This document shows positions 9,336 to 17,086 of a DNA stretch of 64,000 nucleotides, piece by piece. The notes below the pieces were generated by a model. That model had not been told where the DNA came from and did no database searches. It worked only from the letters and a program-made list of their open reading frames with translations. The DNA lies in the NCBI RefSeq assembly GCF_018459925.1, contig NZ_CP075371.1, forward strand, positions 2,604,001 through 2,668,000, given 5' to 3'. Position numbers and translations under genes: made by a program. This DNA comes from Nocardioides aquaticus (lineage in GTDB: Bacteria > Actinomycetota > Actinomycetes > Propionibacteriales > Nocardioidaceae). Position 1 is the stretch's first letter, and each line of letters starts with the position of its first letter.

Positions 9336-9360
9336 CCCGACCGCGGGAGCTGCGGTCGGG
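9336..9360 (-). promoter_or_regulatory. Perfect 9-bp hairpin in leader of the DUF4397 operon
   Basis: CCCGACCGC and GCGGTCGGG flank a 7-nt loop, 27 bp upstream of the DUF4397 start. A run of G (GGGGGA) that may serve as ribosome binding site lies between. It could be a regulator site or a leader structure; nothing further supports either. Confidence 0.4.
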
Positions 9361-9424
9361 TGAGCGTGGCCGGTCAGGTGGTGCGCCTCACACCACGCCC
9401 CCACGTCGGCCCCGACGATAACAG

Positions 9425-9448
9425 CGGCGGCCGACACCCCGGCCGCCG
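9425..9448 (-). terminator. Stem-loop downstream of the glycosylase gene
   Basis: CGGCGGCCG (9425-9433) pairs with CGGCCGCCG (9440-9448) around a 6-nt loop. It lies 24 bp past the glycosylase stop, and the minus-strand sequence continues CTGTTATC, a weak U-rich tail. Confidence 0.5.
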
Positions 9449-9471
9449 TCGGCCTTCTTGCCCAGAATGGG

Positions 9472-10418
9472 CTAGGGGCGGGTGGTCCGTGAGGGCAGGT
9501 GCGTGCGTGGGGCCATCCGGGCGCCGTGCCGCGGCCGGTGCAGCCGCGAGGCCGCGAGCAGGGCCACCACGCGACCTCGCTGGGGCCGCCACGGCTCGAG
9601 GTAGGCCCGCATCTCGTCGTCGTCGAACGGCTCCCCGGTCAGCGCCCACCCGACGTCCTTGGCGACGTGGTAGTCGCCGAAGGAGACCGCGTCGGGGTCG
9701 CCGAAGGTCCGCTGGCGCACCTCGGCACTGGTCCACACCCCGATCCCGGGCAGGGAGCGGAGCCGCCGCTCGGCCTCCTCGGGGCGAGGGCCACCAGCCG
9801 CTCGAGGGTGTCGGCGACGCGGGCCGCCGTGACCACGACCCGGGAGCGGGCCGGGTCCACGTGCATCCGCAGCCACTCCCAGGACGGGACCGCCCGCAGC
9901 CGCTCGGGCGTCGGCTGCACCCACAGGTCCAGCGCGGGCCCCGGGCCGGGCGCGGGCTCGCCGAAACGGCGCACCAGCATCCGGAACCCGGCGAACGCCT
10001 CCTGGCCGGTCACCTTCTGCTCGATGACCGCCGGCACCAGCGCCTCGAGCAGCAGGCCCGTGCGCCCCAGCCGCAGGTGCGGGTGACGTCGGAGCGCGTC
10101 GGCCAGGACCGGGTGTCGCGGCTCGAACCCGGACCAGTCGTCGGAGGCGCCCAGGAGGTCCGGGACGGAGCCGAGCACCCAGTCGGCGCCCGGCCCCCAG
10201 GCCGCGGCACGCACCTCGGTGCCGCCGGCCCGCGGCTCCAGGGCGAGCGTCGCGGGCCCCTCGGGCGTACGGATGCCGCGCCAGTGCCGCCCGGCGCCGT
10301 CCACCCGGTACGTCGGGTCGCCGCCGCCCCGCCGGTGCAGGCCCAGCACCTGGCGCAGGGAGCAGGGCGTCGCGGAGCGGTGGACCAGCGTGCGGGCCCC
10401 ACCCGTCTCCTCGTGCAC
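9472..10418 (-). pseudogene. DNA-3-methyladenine glycosylase (AlkA/HhH-GPD family), one-base frameshift
   Basis: Proteins of this family excise alkylated bases in base-excision repair. From GTG 10418 the first frame gives about 210 good residues (VHEETGGARTLVHRS to RVADTLERLVALAP). The second frame, open to 9472, gives EEAERRLRSLPGIGVWTSAE and then SFGDYHVAKDVGWAL, that is the helix-hairpin-helix and the segment with the likely catalytic Asp. They rejoin if one base is restored in the GGGG run at 9781-9784 (C run on the coding strand). Without it the product loses its active site. The intact protein would have about 315 residues. It is divergent from the DNA ligase gene. Confidence 0.8.
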
Positions 10419-10424
10419 GTCCCG

Positions 10425-10430
10425 ACGCTA
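10425..10430 (-). promoter_or_regulatory. -10 box of glycosylase gene (leaderless)
   Basis: TAGCGT on the minus strand is followed by CGGGAC and then GTG 10418. Confidence 0.55.
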
Positions 10431-10485
10431 GCCGAGGGCGCCGACACGACCCGGGCAGGTGGGCGCGGCTGTCGGCGGCAGCGGC

Positions 10486-10491
10486 CAGACT
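10486..10491 (+). promoter_or_regulatory. -10 box of DNA ligase gene (leaderless)
   Basis: CAGACT is followed by CGGGCC and ATG 10498, the same 6-nt spacing as at other starts here. Confidence 0.45.
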
Positions 10492-10497
10492 CGGGCC

Positions 10498-12006
10498 ATG
10501 CTGCTCACCGAGGTCGTCACCACGTCGTCCGCCGTGGCGGCCACCCGCTCGCGCAAGGCCAAGGTCGCCGCGCTGGCCCCGGTGCTCGCCCGGGCGCAGG
10601 CGGAGGGCGGCACCGACCTGACCACGGTCGTCGCCTACCTCGGCGGCACGCTGACCCAGCGGCGGACCGGCCTCGGCTGGCGAGGGCTCGGGGCCCTGCC
10701 CGAACCGGCCGCGGAGTCGTCGCTGACCGTCACCGAGGTGGACGGGGCCTTCGAGGACCTCGCCGCGCTGGCGGGCTCCGGCTCGCAGGCCGCCCGCGCC
10801 GACGCGGTCGCGGCGCTGTTCGGTCGCGCGACCGCCGAGGAGCAGGCCTGGCTCCAGGGCGTGGTCACCGGGGCCGTGCGCCAGGGTGCCCTGGACGCGC
10901 TGGTCCAGGAGGCGCTCGCGGTCGCCGCCGAGGTGCCGCTGACCGCCGTGCGCCGCGCCGCGATGCTGGCCGGATCCACCCGGGACGTGGCCGCGCTGGC
11001 GTTCGCCGGGGAGCAGGCGCTGGCCGGTGTCGGGCTGGAGGTCGGCCGCCCCGTCCTGCCGATGCTCGCCGGCACCGCCCCCGACGTCACCGCCGCCCTC
11101 GCCAAGGCCGGAGGCGGGGAGGTCGCGGTCGACACCAAGCTCGACGGCATCCGGATCCAGGTGCACCGCGACGGCGACGACGTGCTGATCACCACCCGCA
11201 CCCTCGACGACATCACCGCCCGGCTGCCGGAGGTGGTCGCGGTGGTCCGGGCGCTGCCGGCGACCCGCCTGGTGCTGGACGGCGAGGCGCTGGCCGTGGG
11301 GGACGACGGCCGGCCCCGTCCCTTCCAGGAGACGGCCTCGCGCACCGCCCAGGCCTCCGGGGTGCAGGTGACGCCGTACTTCTTCGACGTGCTCCACCAC
11401 GACGGCCGCGACCTGCTCGGCGCGCCCGGCCACGAGCGGGCCGCCCTCCTGGAGTCCCTCGTCCCGGAGCGGCACCGCGTGGGCAGGGTGGTCACCGACG
11501 ACCCGGTCACCGCCAAGGACTTCATGGACGCCGCCGTCGCCTCCGGCCACGAGGGCGTGGTGGTCAAGAACCTGGGGGCCACCTACGAGGCCGGCCGCCG
11601 CGGGTCCGGGTGGGTCAAGGTCAAGCCCCGGCACACGCTCGACCTGGTCGTGCTGGCCGTCGAGTGGGGCTTGGGGCGCCGCGAGGGCTGGTTGTCGAAC
11701 CTGCACCTCGGGGCCGCCGACGGCGAGGGCGGGCTGGTCATGCTCGGCAAGACCTTCAAGGGGATGACCGACGAGATGCTCGCCTGGCAGACCGAGCGGT
11801 TCCTCGGCCTCGAGACCGGCCGCTCGGGCCACACCGTGCAGGTGCGGCCCGAGCAGGTGGTGGAGATCGCCTACGACGGCGTCCAGCGCTCCACCCGCTA
11901 CCCCGGCGGCGTCGCCCTCCGCTTCGCCCGCGTGCTGCGCTACCGCGACGACAAGCCGGTCGGCGAGATCGACACCGTCGAGACGGTGCGCGCGGGACTC
12001 GGCTGA
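10498..12006 (+). CDS. ligB: ATP-dependent DNA ligase (LigB-like)
   Basis: The 502-residue enzyme seals nicks using ATP. The adenylation motif KxDG appears as DTKLDGIRIQVHRDG with Lys near 213, preceded by an N-terminal alpha-helical DNA-binding domain (LARAQAEGG to GSTRDVAAL). It is followed by the nucleotidyltransferase motifs LDGEAL, HEGVVVKN and GWVKVKP and an OB-fold (GLVMLGKTFKGMTDEML). This order and length match actinobacterial LigB, a non-essential ligase beside the NAD-dependent LigA. It stands back to back with a base-excision glycosylase gene, a plausible repair pairing, although no shared regulator site was found. Confidence 0.92.
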   Translation: MLLTEVVTTSSAVAATRSRKAKVAALAPVLARAQAEGGTDLTTVVAYLGGTLTQRRTGLGWRGLGALPEPAAESSLTVTEVDGAFEDLAALAGSGSQAARADAVAALFGRATAEEQAWLQGVVTGAVRQGALDALVQEALAVAAEVPLTAVRRAAMLAGSTRDVAALAFAGEQALAGVGLEVGRPVLPMLAGTAPDVTAALAKAGGGEVAVDTKLDGIRIQVHRDGDDVLITTRTLDDITARLPEVVAVVRALPATRLVLDGEALAVGDDGRPRPFQETASRTAQASGVQVTPYFFDVLHHDGRDLLGAPGHERAALLESLVPERHRVGRVVTDDPVTAKDFMDAAVASGHEGVVVKNLGATYEAGRRGSGWVKVKPRHTLDLVVLAVEWGLGRREGWLSNLHLGAADGEGGLVMLGKTFKGMTDEMLAWQTERFLGLETGRSGHTVQVRPEQVVEIAYDGVQRSTRYPGGVALRFARVLRYRDDKPVGEIDTVETVRAGLG

Positions 12007-12112
12007 CGGTCCGCAGGCCGCCCGGCGTCCACAGCACGGGCCCACGAGCGGCCGTCCACACCCCCGCACCCACACCCTCCCCCGCCCGCCCCGACCGGGC
12101 GACGGTGGAGCC

Positions 12113-12598
12113 ATGGCCCTCGCAGCGATCGAGCACCCGACCCCCGTCCACCTGCTGGCCGACGCCGTCGACCTCCTCCAGGCCACCGCCCGGGTGCGGC
12201 CTCGGCCGACCGACCCGGCGACGGTGCGGTGCCTACGCGCGCTGCTGCGGGACCTCCTCGTCGCGGCGGGCGAGCTGGAGGACGTCCTGGCGGCCGCCTC
12301 GCCCACCCCCCTGGCCGTCGTGCCGGTCACCGACGCCGGCGAGGGCCGTCCCGTCCGGCCGGGGTCGCTGCAGGTGGTCCCGGCTGGTGCCGAGGTACGG
12401 GTGCGGGGCCGGGGGCCGACCGTGGAGGGCGACCTGGTCCGCGCCGCGCTGCACCACCGCGCCGGTGCCACGGGCGGCCCGGCGCAGGAGCACCTCGGCG
12501 CGCTGCTCTGGTCGGCGCTGGTGGCGCTGTCCCGCGACGGGCTCGACCCGCCGACCGCGCTGCCCACGCCGCTGGGGGTGGTCGGCCGCACCGGCTGA
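12113..12598 (+). CDS. Hypothetical protein
   Basis: A 161-residue open frame that starts at ATG 12113 with GGTGGAG just upstream. I do not recognise it. The product is Ala/Leu-rich with a helical first half (VHLLADAVDLLQATARV, RCLRALLRDLLVAAGELEDVL) and a less hydrophobic second half; no signal peptide, membrane helix or known motif is visible. It lies between ligB and the TetR gene on the same strand. Codon use looks like that of the neighbours, so it is probably real, but spurious prediction is possible in DNA this GC-rich. Confidence 0.55.
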   Translation: MALAAIEHPTPVHLLADAVDLLQATARVRPRPTDPATVRCLRALLRDLLVAAGELEDVLAAASPTPLAVVPVTDAGEGRPVRPGSLQVVPAGAEVRVRGRGPTVEGDLVRAALHHRAGATGGPAQEHLGALLWSALVALSRDGLDPPTALPTPLGVVGRTG

Positions 12599-12611
12599 CG
12601 CCACGCCGGTG

Positions 12612-12642
12612 TTGCAACACCCAGTTGCACGAGCCGTACACT
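12612..12642 (+). promoter_or_regulatory. Promoter and possible operator of the TetR gene
   Basis: TTGCAA (12612-12617) and TACACT (12637-12642) form a -35/-10 pair with 19-bp spacing, and ATG 12649 follows after 6 nt. The motif GTTGCA occurs twice in the spacer region (GTTGCAACACCCAGTTGCAC), the first copy inside the palindrome GTTGCAAC, which could be the autoregulatory operator. Confidence 0.5.
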
Positions 12643-12648
12643 CCGCCC

Positions 12649-13359
12649 ATGAGCACGAGCGGGCCCACCGACGGCCGTCGCCGGGCGGCGGTCGCCCGTC
12701 GCCGCGCACGCGAGACCGAGATCATCGCCGCGACCCGTCGACTCTTCGACGAGCGCGGGACCGGCGACGCGCAGATCGAGGACGTCGCGCGGGCCGTCGG
12801 GATCAACCGGGCGATCGTCTACCGGCACTTCACCGGCAAGGAGGAGCTCTTCGCGCTGACCCTGGTCAGCTACCTCGACGAGATGCGCGAGGCGCTGGCG
12901 GCGGCGTCGGCCACGGACGCACCCGCCCCGGAGCGGTTGCGCGCGCTCGTCTCCGCCTTCGTCGGGTACGGCGTGGCCCACCCGGCCTTCGTCGACTGCG
13001 CGCAGGCGTTGATGCGCCGTCAGGGAGCCGACCTGCTCGACGAGATCAGCGAGGGGGCGTTGTTCCGGCTCGGTCGCTCGATCTCGTCCTGCCTGGCCAC
13101 GCTGTCGACGGTCCTCGAGGACGGCGACCGCGACGGCGTCTTCCGCGTGGAGGACCCGACGCTCCTGGCGAACATGCTCTACGCCAGCGGGCTCGGGGCG
13201 CTGCAGCTGGCGCGCGTCGGCATCCTGGTCAAGGAGGCCGCACCCGGCATCCCGACCGTCGGCCAGGTCTCGGCCGAGCAGGTGCGCGACTACCTCGTCG
13301 GCTCCGCACTGGCCCTGGTCACGCGCCCGGACGCCGCGCCGGCACCGCCCGCCCCCTGA
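12649..13359 (+). CDS. TetR family transcriptional regulator
   Basis: The 236-residue protein has a standard N-terminal TetR helix-turn-helix at about residues 20-70: EIIAATRRLFDERGTGDAQI, then VARAVGINRAIVYRHFTGKE. The larger C-terminal ligand domain is less conserved. It converges on the fadA2-like thiolase gene. In mycobacteria a TetR gene (Rv0238) lies near the fabG4-htdX-fadA2 group (Rv0241c-Rv0243), so this protein is the obvious candidate regulator of the neighbouring lipid cluster, probably sensing an acyl-CoA. That is inference from gene order. Confidence 0.9.
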   Translation: MSTSGPTDGRRRAAVARRRARETEIIAATRRLFDERGTGDAQIEDVARAVGINRAIVYRHFTGKEELFALTLVSYLDEMREALAAASATDAPAPERLRALVSAFVGYGVAHPAFVDCAQALMRRQGADLLDEISEGALFRLGRSISSCLATLSTVLEDGDRDGVFRVEDPTLLANMLYASGLGALQLARVGILVKEAAPGIPTVGQVSAEQVRDYLVGSALALVTRPDAAPAPPAP

Positions 13360-13411
13360 GCCCAGCCGGGCACGAGGTCGGGCGACGCCGGCAGCTCACG
13401 CGTCGCGCGCG

Positions 13412-14695
13412 TCAGGGGCGCTCGAGGATCGCGGTCACGCCCTGGCCGCCCGCGGCGCAGACCGAGATCAGGCCCTTGCCCGAGCCCTGCTGCGAGAGCA
13501 GCTTGGCCAGCACGTTGACGATCCGGCCGCCGGTCGCGGCGAACGGGTGGCCGGCCGCCAGCGACGAGCCGTTGACGTTCAGCTTCGCGCGGTCGATCGC
13601 GCCCAGCGGGGCGTCCAGGCCCAGGCGCTCCTTGCAGAACACCGGGTCCTCCCACGCCTTGAGGGTCGAGAGCACCTGGGAGGCGAACGCCTCGTGGATC
13701 TCGTAGAAGTCGAAGTCCTGCAGCGCGTGCCCCTCGCGCTCGAGCATGCGCGCCATCGCGTAGGCCGGGGCCATCAGCAGGCCCTCCCCGCCGTGCACGT
13801 AGTCCACGGCCGCGGTCTCGTAGGCCGTCAGGTAGGCCAGCACGGGCAGACCGCGCTGCTCGGCCCACTCCTCCGAGGCCAGCAGCACCACGGAGGCACC
13901 GTCGGTCAACGGGGTCGAGTTGGCCGCCGTCATCGTGGCCGCCGCGCCCTTGCCGAAGACCGGCTTGAGGGTCGAGAGCTTCTCCACCGAGGAGTCGGGA
14001 CGCAGGTTCTGGTCGCGCTCCAGGCCACGGAACGGCGTGACCTGGTCGTCGAGGAAGCCGGACTCGTACGCCGCGGCGAGGTGCTGGTGGGAGGCGACCG
14101 TCAGCTCGTCCTGGGCCTCGCGGGTGATCTGCCACTCCAGGGCGGTCAGCGCCTGGTGCTCCCCCATCGACATCCCGGTCCGCGGCTCCCCGTTCTGCGG
14201 GATGCTCGGAACGAGGTCGCCGGGGCGGATCTTCGCCAGCGCGGCCACCCGGCCCTGCAGGCTCTTGGCCCGGTTGGCCTCGAGCAGGACCTTGCGCAGG
14301 CCCTCGCCCACGGCGATCGGCGCGTCGGAGGTGGTGTCGGAACCGCCGGCCAGGCCGACCTCGATCTGGCCGAGGGCGATCTTGTTGGCGACCTGGATCG
14401 CGGCCTGCAGGCCGGTGCCGCAGGCCTGCTGGATGTCGGTGGCGGGCGTCTCGGCCGACAGCTTCGAGCCCAGGACGGCCTCACGGGTGAGGTTGAAGTC
14501 ACGCGCGTGCTTGAGCACCGCACCGGCCACGACCTCACCCAGACGCTCGCCCTCGAGCCCGAACCGGGTGACCGCGCCGTCGATGGCCGCGGTCAGCATG
14601 TCCTGGTTCGAGGCGGTGGCGTAGACGGTGTTGGAGCGGGCGAAGGGGAGGCGGTTGCCACCGATGACGGCGACGCGACGGGTGCTGGAGATCAT
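13412..14695 (-). CDS. fadA2: Acetyl-CoA acetyltransferase (FadA2/FadI-like thiolase)
   Basis: Thiolases cleave 3-ketoacyl-CoA in beta-oxidation or condense acetyl-CoA. The 427-residue protein has the nucleophilic Cys in QQACGTGLQAA near residue 90, the His motif FYEIHEAFASQ near 333 and the second active-site Cys in SVCAAGGQGVTAIL near 411. ATG 14695 is preceded by AAGGATGAG. Divergent to it are a FabG4-like reductase and an HtdX-like hydratase, the same trio as Rv0241c-Rv0243 in Mycobacterium tuberculosis. The shared 133-bp intergenic region holds a direct repeat that may coordinate both transcripts. Confidence 0.92.
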   Translation of the reverse strand: MISSTRRVAVIGGNRLPFARSNTVYATASNQDMLTAAIDGAVTRFGLEGERLGEVVAGAVLKHARDFNLTREAVLGSKLSAETPATDIQQACGTGLQAAIQVANKIALGQIEVGLAGGSDTTSDAPIAVGEGLRKVLLEANRAKSLQGRVAALAKIRPGDLVPSIPQNGEPRTGMSMGEHQALTALEWQITREAQDELTVASHQHLAAAYESGFLDDQVTPFRGLERDQNLRPDSSVEKLSTLKPVFGKGAAATMTAANSTPLTDGASVVLLASEEWAEQRGLPVLAYLTAYETAAVDYVHGGEGLLMAPAYAMARMLEREGHALQDFDFYEIHEAFASQVLSTLKAWEDPVFCKERLGLDAPLGAIDRAKLNVNGSSLAAGHPFAATGGRIVNVLAKLLSQQGSGKGLISVCAAGGQGVTAILERP

Positions 14696-14765
14696 GGGCT
14701 CATCCTTGTCGGAGCCTGCCCACGAGGGGAAGGCGGTGAGGGGGAGGTCACGCAATGTGGACTCC

Positions 14766-14785
14766 GAGTTACACATAGAGTTACA
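14766..14785. promoter_or_regulatory. Tandem 8-bp direct repeat in the fadA2/fabG divergent promoter
   Basis: GAGTTACA occurs at 14766-14773 and 14778-14785, a 12-bp period, in an unusually AT-rich patch between the two divergent genes. On the minus strand it reads TGTAACTC, TATG, TGTAACTC. It is a good candidate for an operator or activator site shared by both genes; the binding protein could be the nearby TetR, but this is not shown. Confidence 0.5.
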
Positions 14786-14828
14786 TGATCGATCCGACCT
14801 TGCACGCACCGACCGGAGGACCGCACGC

Positions 14829-16163
14829 ATGAGCGACCGCTACCAGGGCTTCACCAGCACGCCGATCGGGAGGCTGCTGGTCAAGAACCTCGGCCTGCCC
14901 GCCCCGATGCGGCTCGACCGCTACACCGAGGGCGACCCGCTGGTCCACGGCACGGTGCTGGTCGGCGGGCGGGGCCGGCTGGCCGAGTCGCTGCCGGGGC
15001 TGCTGGCCGAGCTCGACGTCACCACGGCGACGGCCGCGGCCGAGGGTGCCCGGTTCAAGGGCCTGGTCTTCGACGCCACCGGCCTGACCGGCAGCGAGCA
15101 GCTGCACGCGCTGCGCGACTTCGTCACCCCGGTGATGCGCAGCCTGGAGTCCTGCCCCCGCATCGTCGTCGTCGGCACCCCGCCCGAGCAGGTCTCCGGT
15201 GCCGAGCGCGTCGCGCAGCGGGCCCTCGAGGGGTTCACCCGCTCCCTCGGCAAGGAGGTCGGCCGGGGCGGCACGGTCCAGCTGGTCTACGTCGCCGAGG
15301 GCGCCGAGGCCGCGACCCTGAGCACGCTCGGCTTCCTGCTCTCCCCCAAGTCCGCCTACGTCTCGGGCCAGGTCGTCCGGATCGGCGCCCACGGCGCCAC
15401 CGACGCCGCCCCGGTCGCGGACTGGACCCGCCCGCTCGTCGGTCGGGTCGCCCTGGTCACCGGTGCCAGCCGCGGGATCGGCGAGCAGATCGCCCGGGTG
15501 CTGCACCGCGACGGCGCCACGGTCGTCGGCGTGGACGTGCCCCAGGCCGCCGACGGGCTCGTCCGGCTGATGGACGAGCTCGACGGCGACTGGCTGACCC
15601 TCGACATCACCGCCAAGGACGCGCCGCAGCGCATCGCCCAGCACCTGGCGGACAAGCACGGCGGGGTCGACGTGGTCGTGCACAACGCCGGCATCACCCG
15701 CGACAAGAAGCTGGCCAACATGGACGAGTCGCGCTGGGACTCGGTGATCGCGGTCAACCTCACCGCGCCGGAGCGGATCACCCGCGAGCTGCTCGACCAG
15801 GGGGTCCTCCACGACAACGGCTCCGTCGTGGGCGTGGCCTCGATCGCGGGCATCGCCGGCAACGTGGGCCAGACCAACTACGCCGCCTCCAAGGCCGGCG
15901 TGATCGGGCTGGTCGACTCCCTGGCCGACGACCTCGAGCGCGGGATCACGATCAACGCCGTCGCCCCGGGCTTCATCATCACCCAGATGACCGCCGCGGT
16001 GCCGTTCGCGACCCGCGAGGTCGGCCAGCGCCTGAACGCGATGTCGCAGGGCGGGCTGCCGGTCGACGTGGCCGAGACGATCTCCTGGTACGCCAGTCCC
16101 GGCTCGACCGCGGTCAACGGCAACGTCGTCCGCGTCTGCGGCCAGATGATGCTGGGGGCCTGA
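14829..16163 (+). CDS. fabG4: FabG4-like 3-oxoacyl-(acyl-carrier-protein/CoA) reductase
   Basis: This 444-residue protein is a high-molecular-weight FabG. Its N-terminal ~200 residues are a degenerate Rossmann-like domain (VHGTVLVGGRGRLAESLPG), and the C-terminal domain is an active SDR with TGASRGIG near 212-219, the NAG motif (VVVHNAGITRD) and YAASK near 350. Enzymes of this type reduce 3-ketoacyl thioesters, often with NADH. ATG 14829 follows ACCGGAGG. The stop is one base before the hydratase start, so the two form an operon that, with the divergent thiolase, supplies three steps of fatty acyl turnover. Confidence 0.93.
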   Translation: MSDRYQGFTSTPIGRLLVKNLGLPAPMRLDRYTEGDPLVHGTVLVGGRGRLAESLPGLLAELDVTTATAAAEGARFKGLVFDATGLTGSEQLHALRDFVTPVMRSLESCPRIVVVGTPPEQVSGAERVAQRALEGFTRSLGKEVGRGGTVQLVYVAEGAEAATLSTLGFLLSPKSAYVSGQVVRIGAHGATDAAPVADWTRPLVGRVALVTGASRGIGEQIARVLHRDGATVVGVDVPQAADGLVRLMDELDGDWLTLDITAKDAPQRIAQHLADKHGGVDVVVHNAGITRDKKLANMDESRWDSVIAVNLTAPERITRELLDQGVLHDNGSVVGVASIAGIAGNVGQTNYAASKAGVIGLVDSLADDLERGITINAVAPGFIITQMTAAVPFATREVGQRLNAMSQGGLPVDVAETISWYASPGSTAVNGNVVRVCGQMMLGA

Positions 16164-16164
16164 G

Positions 16165-17037
16165 GTGGCCACGACCACCGTGGACGGCTCGGCCGGCCTC
16201 ACCACCCTGCTGCGCGCCGCGCTCCCCTCGCTGCCCGTCGTGGGCGGCCTGCCCGGCGTCCGCAAGGCCTCCGCGGCCGGGTTCGAGGGCCTGTCCTACG
16301 ACCGGCCGCCGGTCACCGTGCGGCGCGAGGACGTCGACACGTACGCCCGGGTGTGCGGCTTCCCGGTCAAGGACACCGTCCCGCTGACCTACCCGCACCT
16401 GCTGGCCTTCGGACTGCACATGGCGATCATGACCGACCCCGCCTTCCCGGCCCCCGCGGTCGGGATGGTGCACGTCGAGAACGCCGTCACCCGGCACCGG
16501 CAGCTCTCGGTCGGCGACCGGCTCGAGGTCGGCACCCGGGTCGGCCCTCCCGGGGCGCACCCCAAGGGCACGACCTACGCCTTCACCACCGAGGTCCGCG
16601 ACGCCGACGGCCTGGCCTGGGAGAGCACGTCGACCTACCTGCGCCGTGGCCGCGGCGACGACACCGCGCCGGCCGGGACGACGTTCCCCGACGCGCCCCC
16701 GACCGGGACGGTCTGGCGCCTGCCGGCCGACCTCGGCCGGACCTACGCCGCCGTGTCGGGTGACCACAACCCGATCCACCTCTACCCGCTGACGGCCAGG
16801 GCGCTCGGGTTCCCCCGCCAGATCGCGCACGGGATGTGGACCAAGGCCCGCTGCGTCGCGGCGCTGGAGAACCGCCTGCCCGACGCCGTCCGGGTCGAGG
16901 TGGCCTTCAAGAAGCCGGTCCTGCTGCCCGGCAGGATCGCGTTCGGCTCGGCCAGGCTGGAGGGCGGGTACGCCTTCTCACTCACCAGCCCGAGCAGCGG
17001 TGCACCCCACCTGGCCGGCCGCACCACCGCGCTGTGA
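16165..17037 (+). CDS. htdX: MaoC-like 3-hydroxyacyl-thioester dehydratase (HtdX-like)
   Basis: The 290-residue protein has a double hot-dog architecture. The C-terminal half carries the hydratase-2 motif (SGDHNPIHLYPLTARALGFP, with Asp and His in the usual spacing, near residues 197-216). The N-terminal half (LTYPHLLAFGLHMAIMT) is the catalytically silent copy. It would interconvert 3-hydroxyacyl and trans-2-enoyl thioesters, the step next to the FabG4-like reductase. GTG 16165 is one base after the fabG stop, so translation is probably coupled. Length agrees with mycobacterial HtdX. Confidence 0.92.
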   Translation: MATTTVDGSAGLTTLLRAALPSLPVVGGLPGVRKASAAGFEGLSYDRPPVTVRREDVDTYARVCGFPVKDTVPLTYPHLLAFGLHMAIMTDPAFPAPAVGMVHVENAVTRHRQLSVGDRLEVGTRVGPPGAHPKGTTYAFTTEVRDADGLAWESTSTYLRRGRGDDTAPAGTTFPDAPPTGTVWRLPADLGRTYAAVSGDHNPIHLYPLTARALGFPRQIAHGMWTKARCVAALENRLPDAVRVEVAFKKPVLLPGRIAFGSARLEGGYAFSLTSPSSGAPHLAGRTTAL

Positions 17038-17039
17038 CA

Positions 17040-17086
17040 CCGACCCTCACCCTCACCCTCAGCCCGAGGTTGAGGGTACGGGTCGG
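17040..17086. terminator. Nested stem-loop between htdX and the MFS gene
   Basis: An outer stem CCGACCC (17040-17046) with GGGTCGG (17080-17086) encloses an inner stem ACCCTCA (17055-17061) with TGAGGGT (17071-17077). Three ACCCTC units occur in tandem on the left. It lies where two genes converge and even overlaps the last codons of the MFS gene, so it probably terminates both. Confidence 0.6.

Noticed and set aside
12007..12112. Search for tRNA or small RNA genes in the larger intergenic gaps
   Set aside because: Gaps here, at 9310-9471, 34452-34593, 35970-36202, 46323-46491 and 61629-61812 contain no cloverleaf or CCA end; only the hairpins and promoters listed were found.
9360..13706. 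Plus-strand open frame of over 1400 codons
   Set aside because: Arg/Gly/Pro-rich shadow of GC-rich DNA. It crosses the glycosylase, ligase and TetR genes in wrong frames and shows no family motif. The same holds for very long frames at 20755-24417, 9472-12981 (beyond the glycosylase) and 4082-7111.
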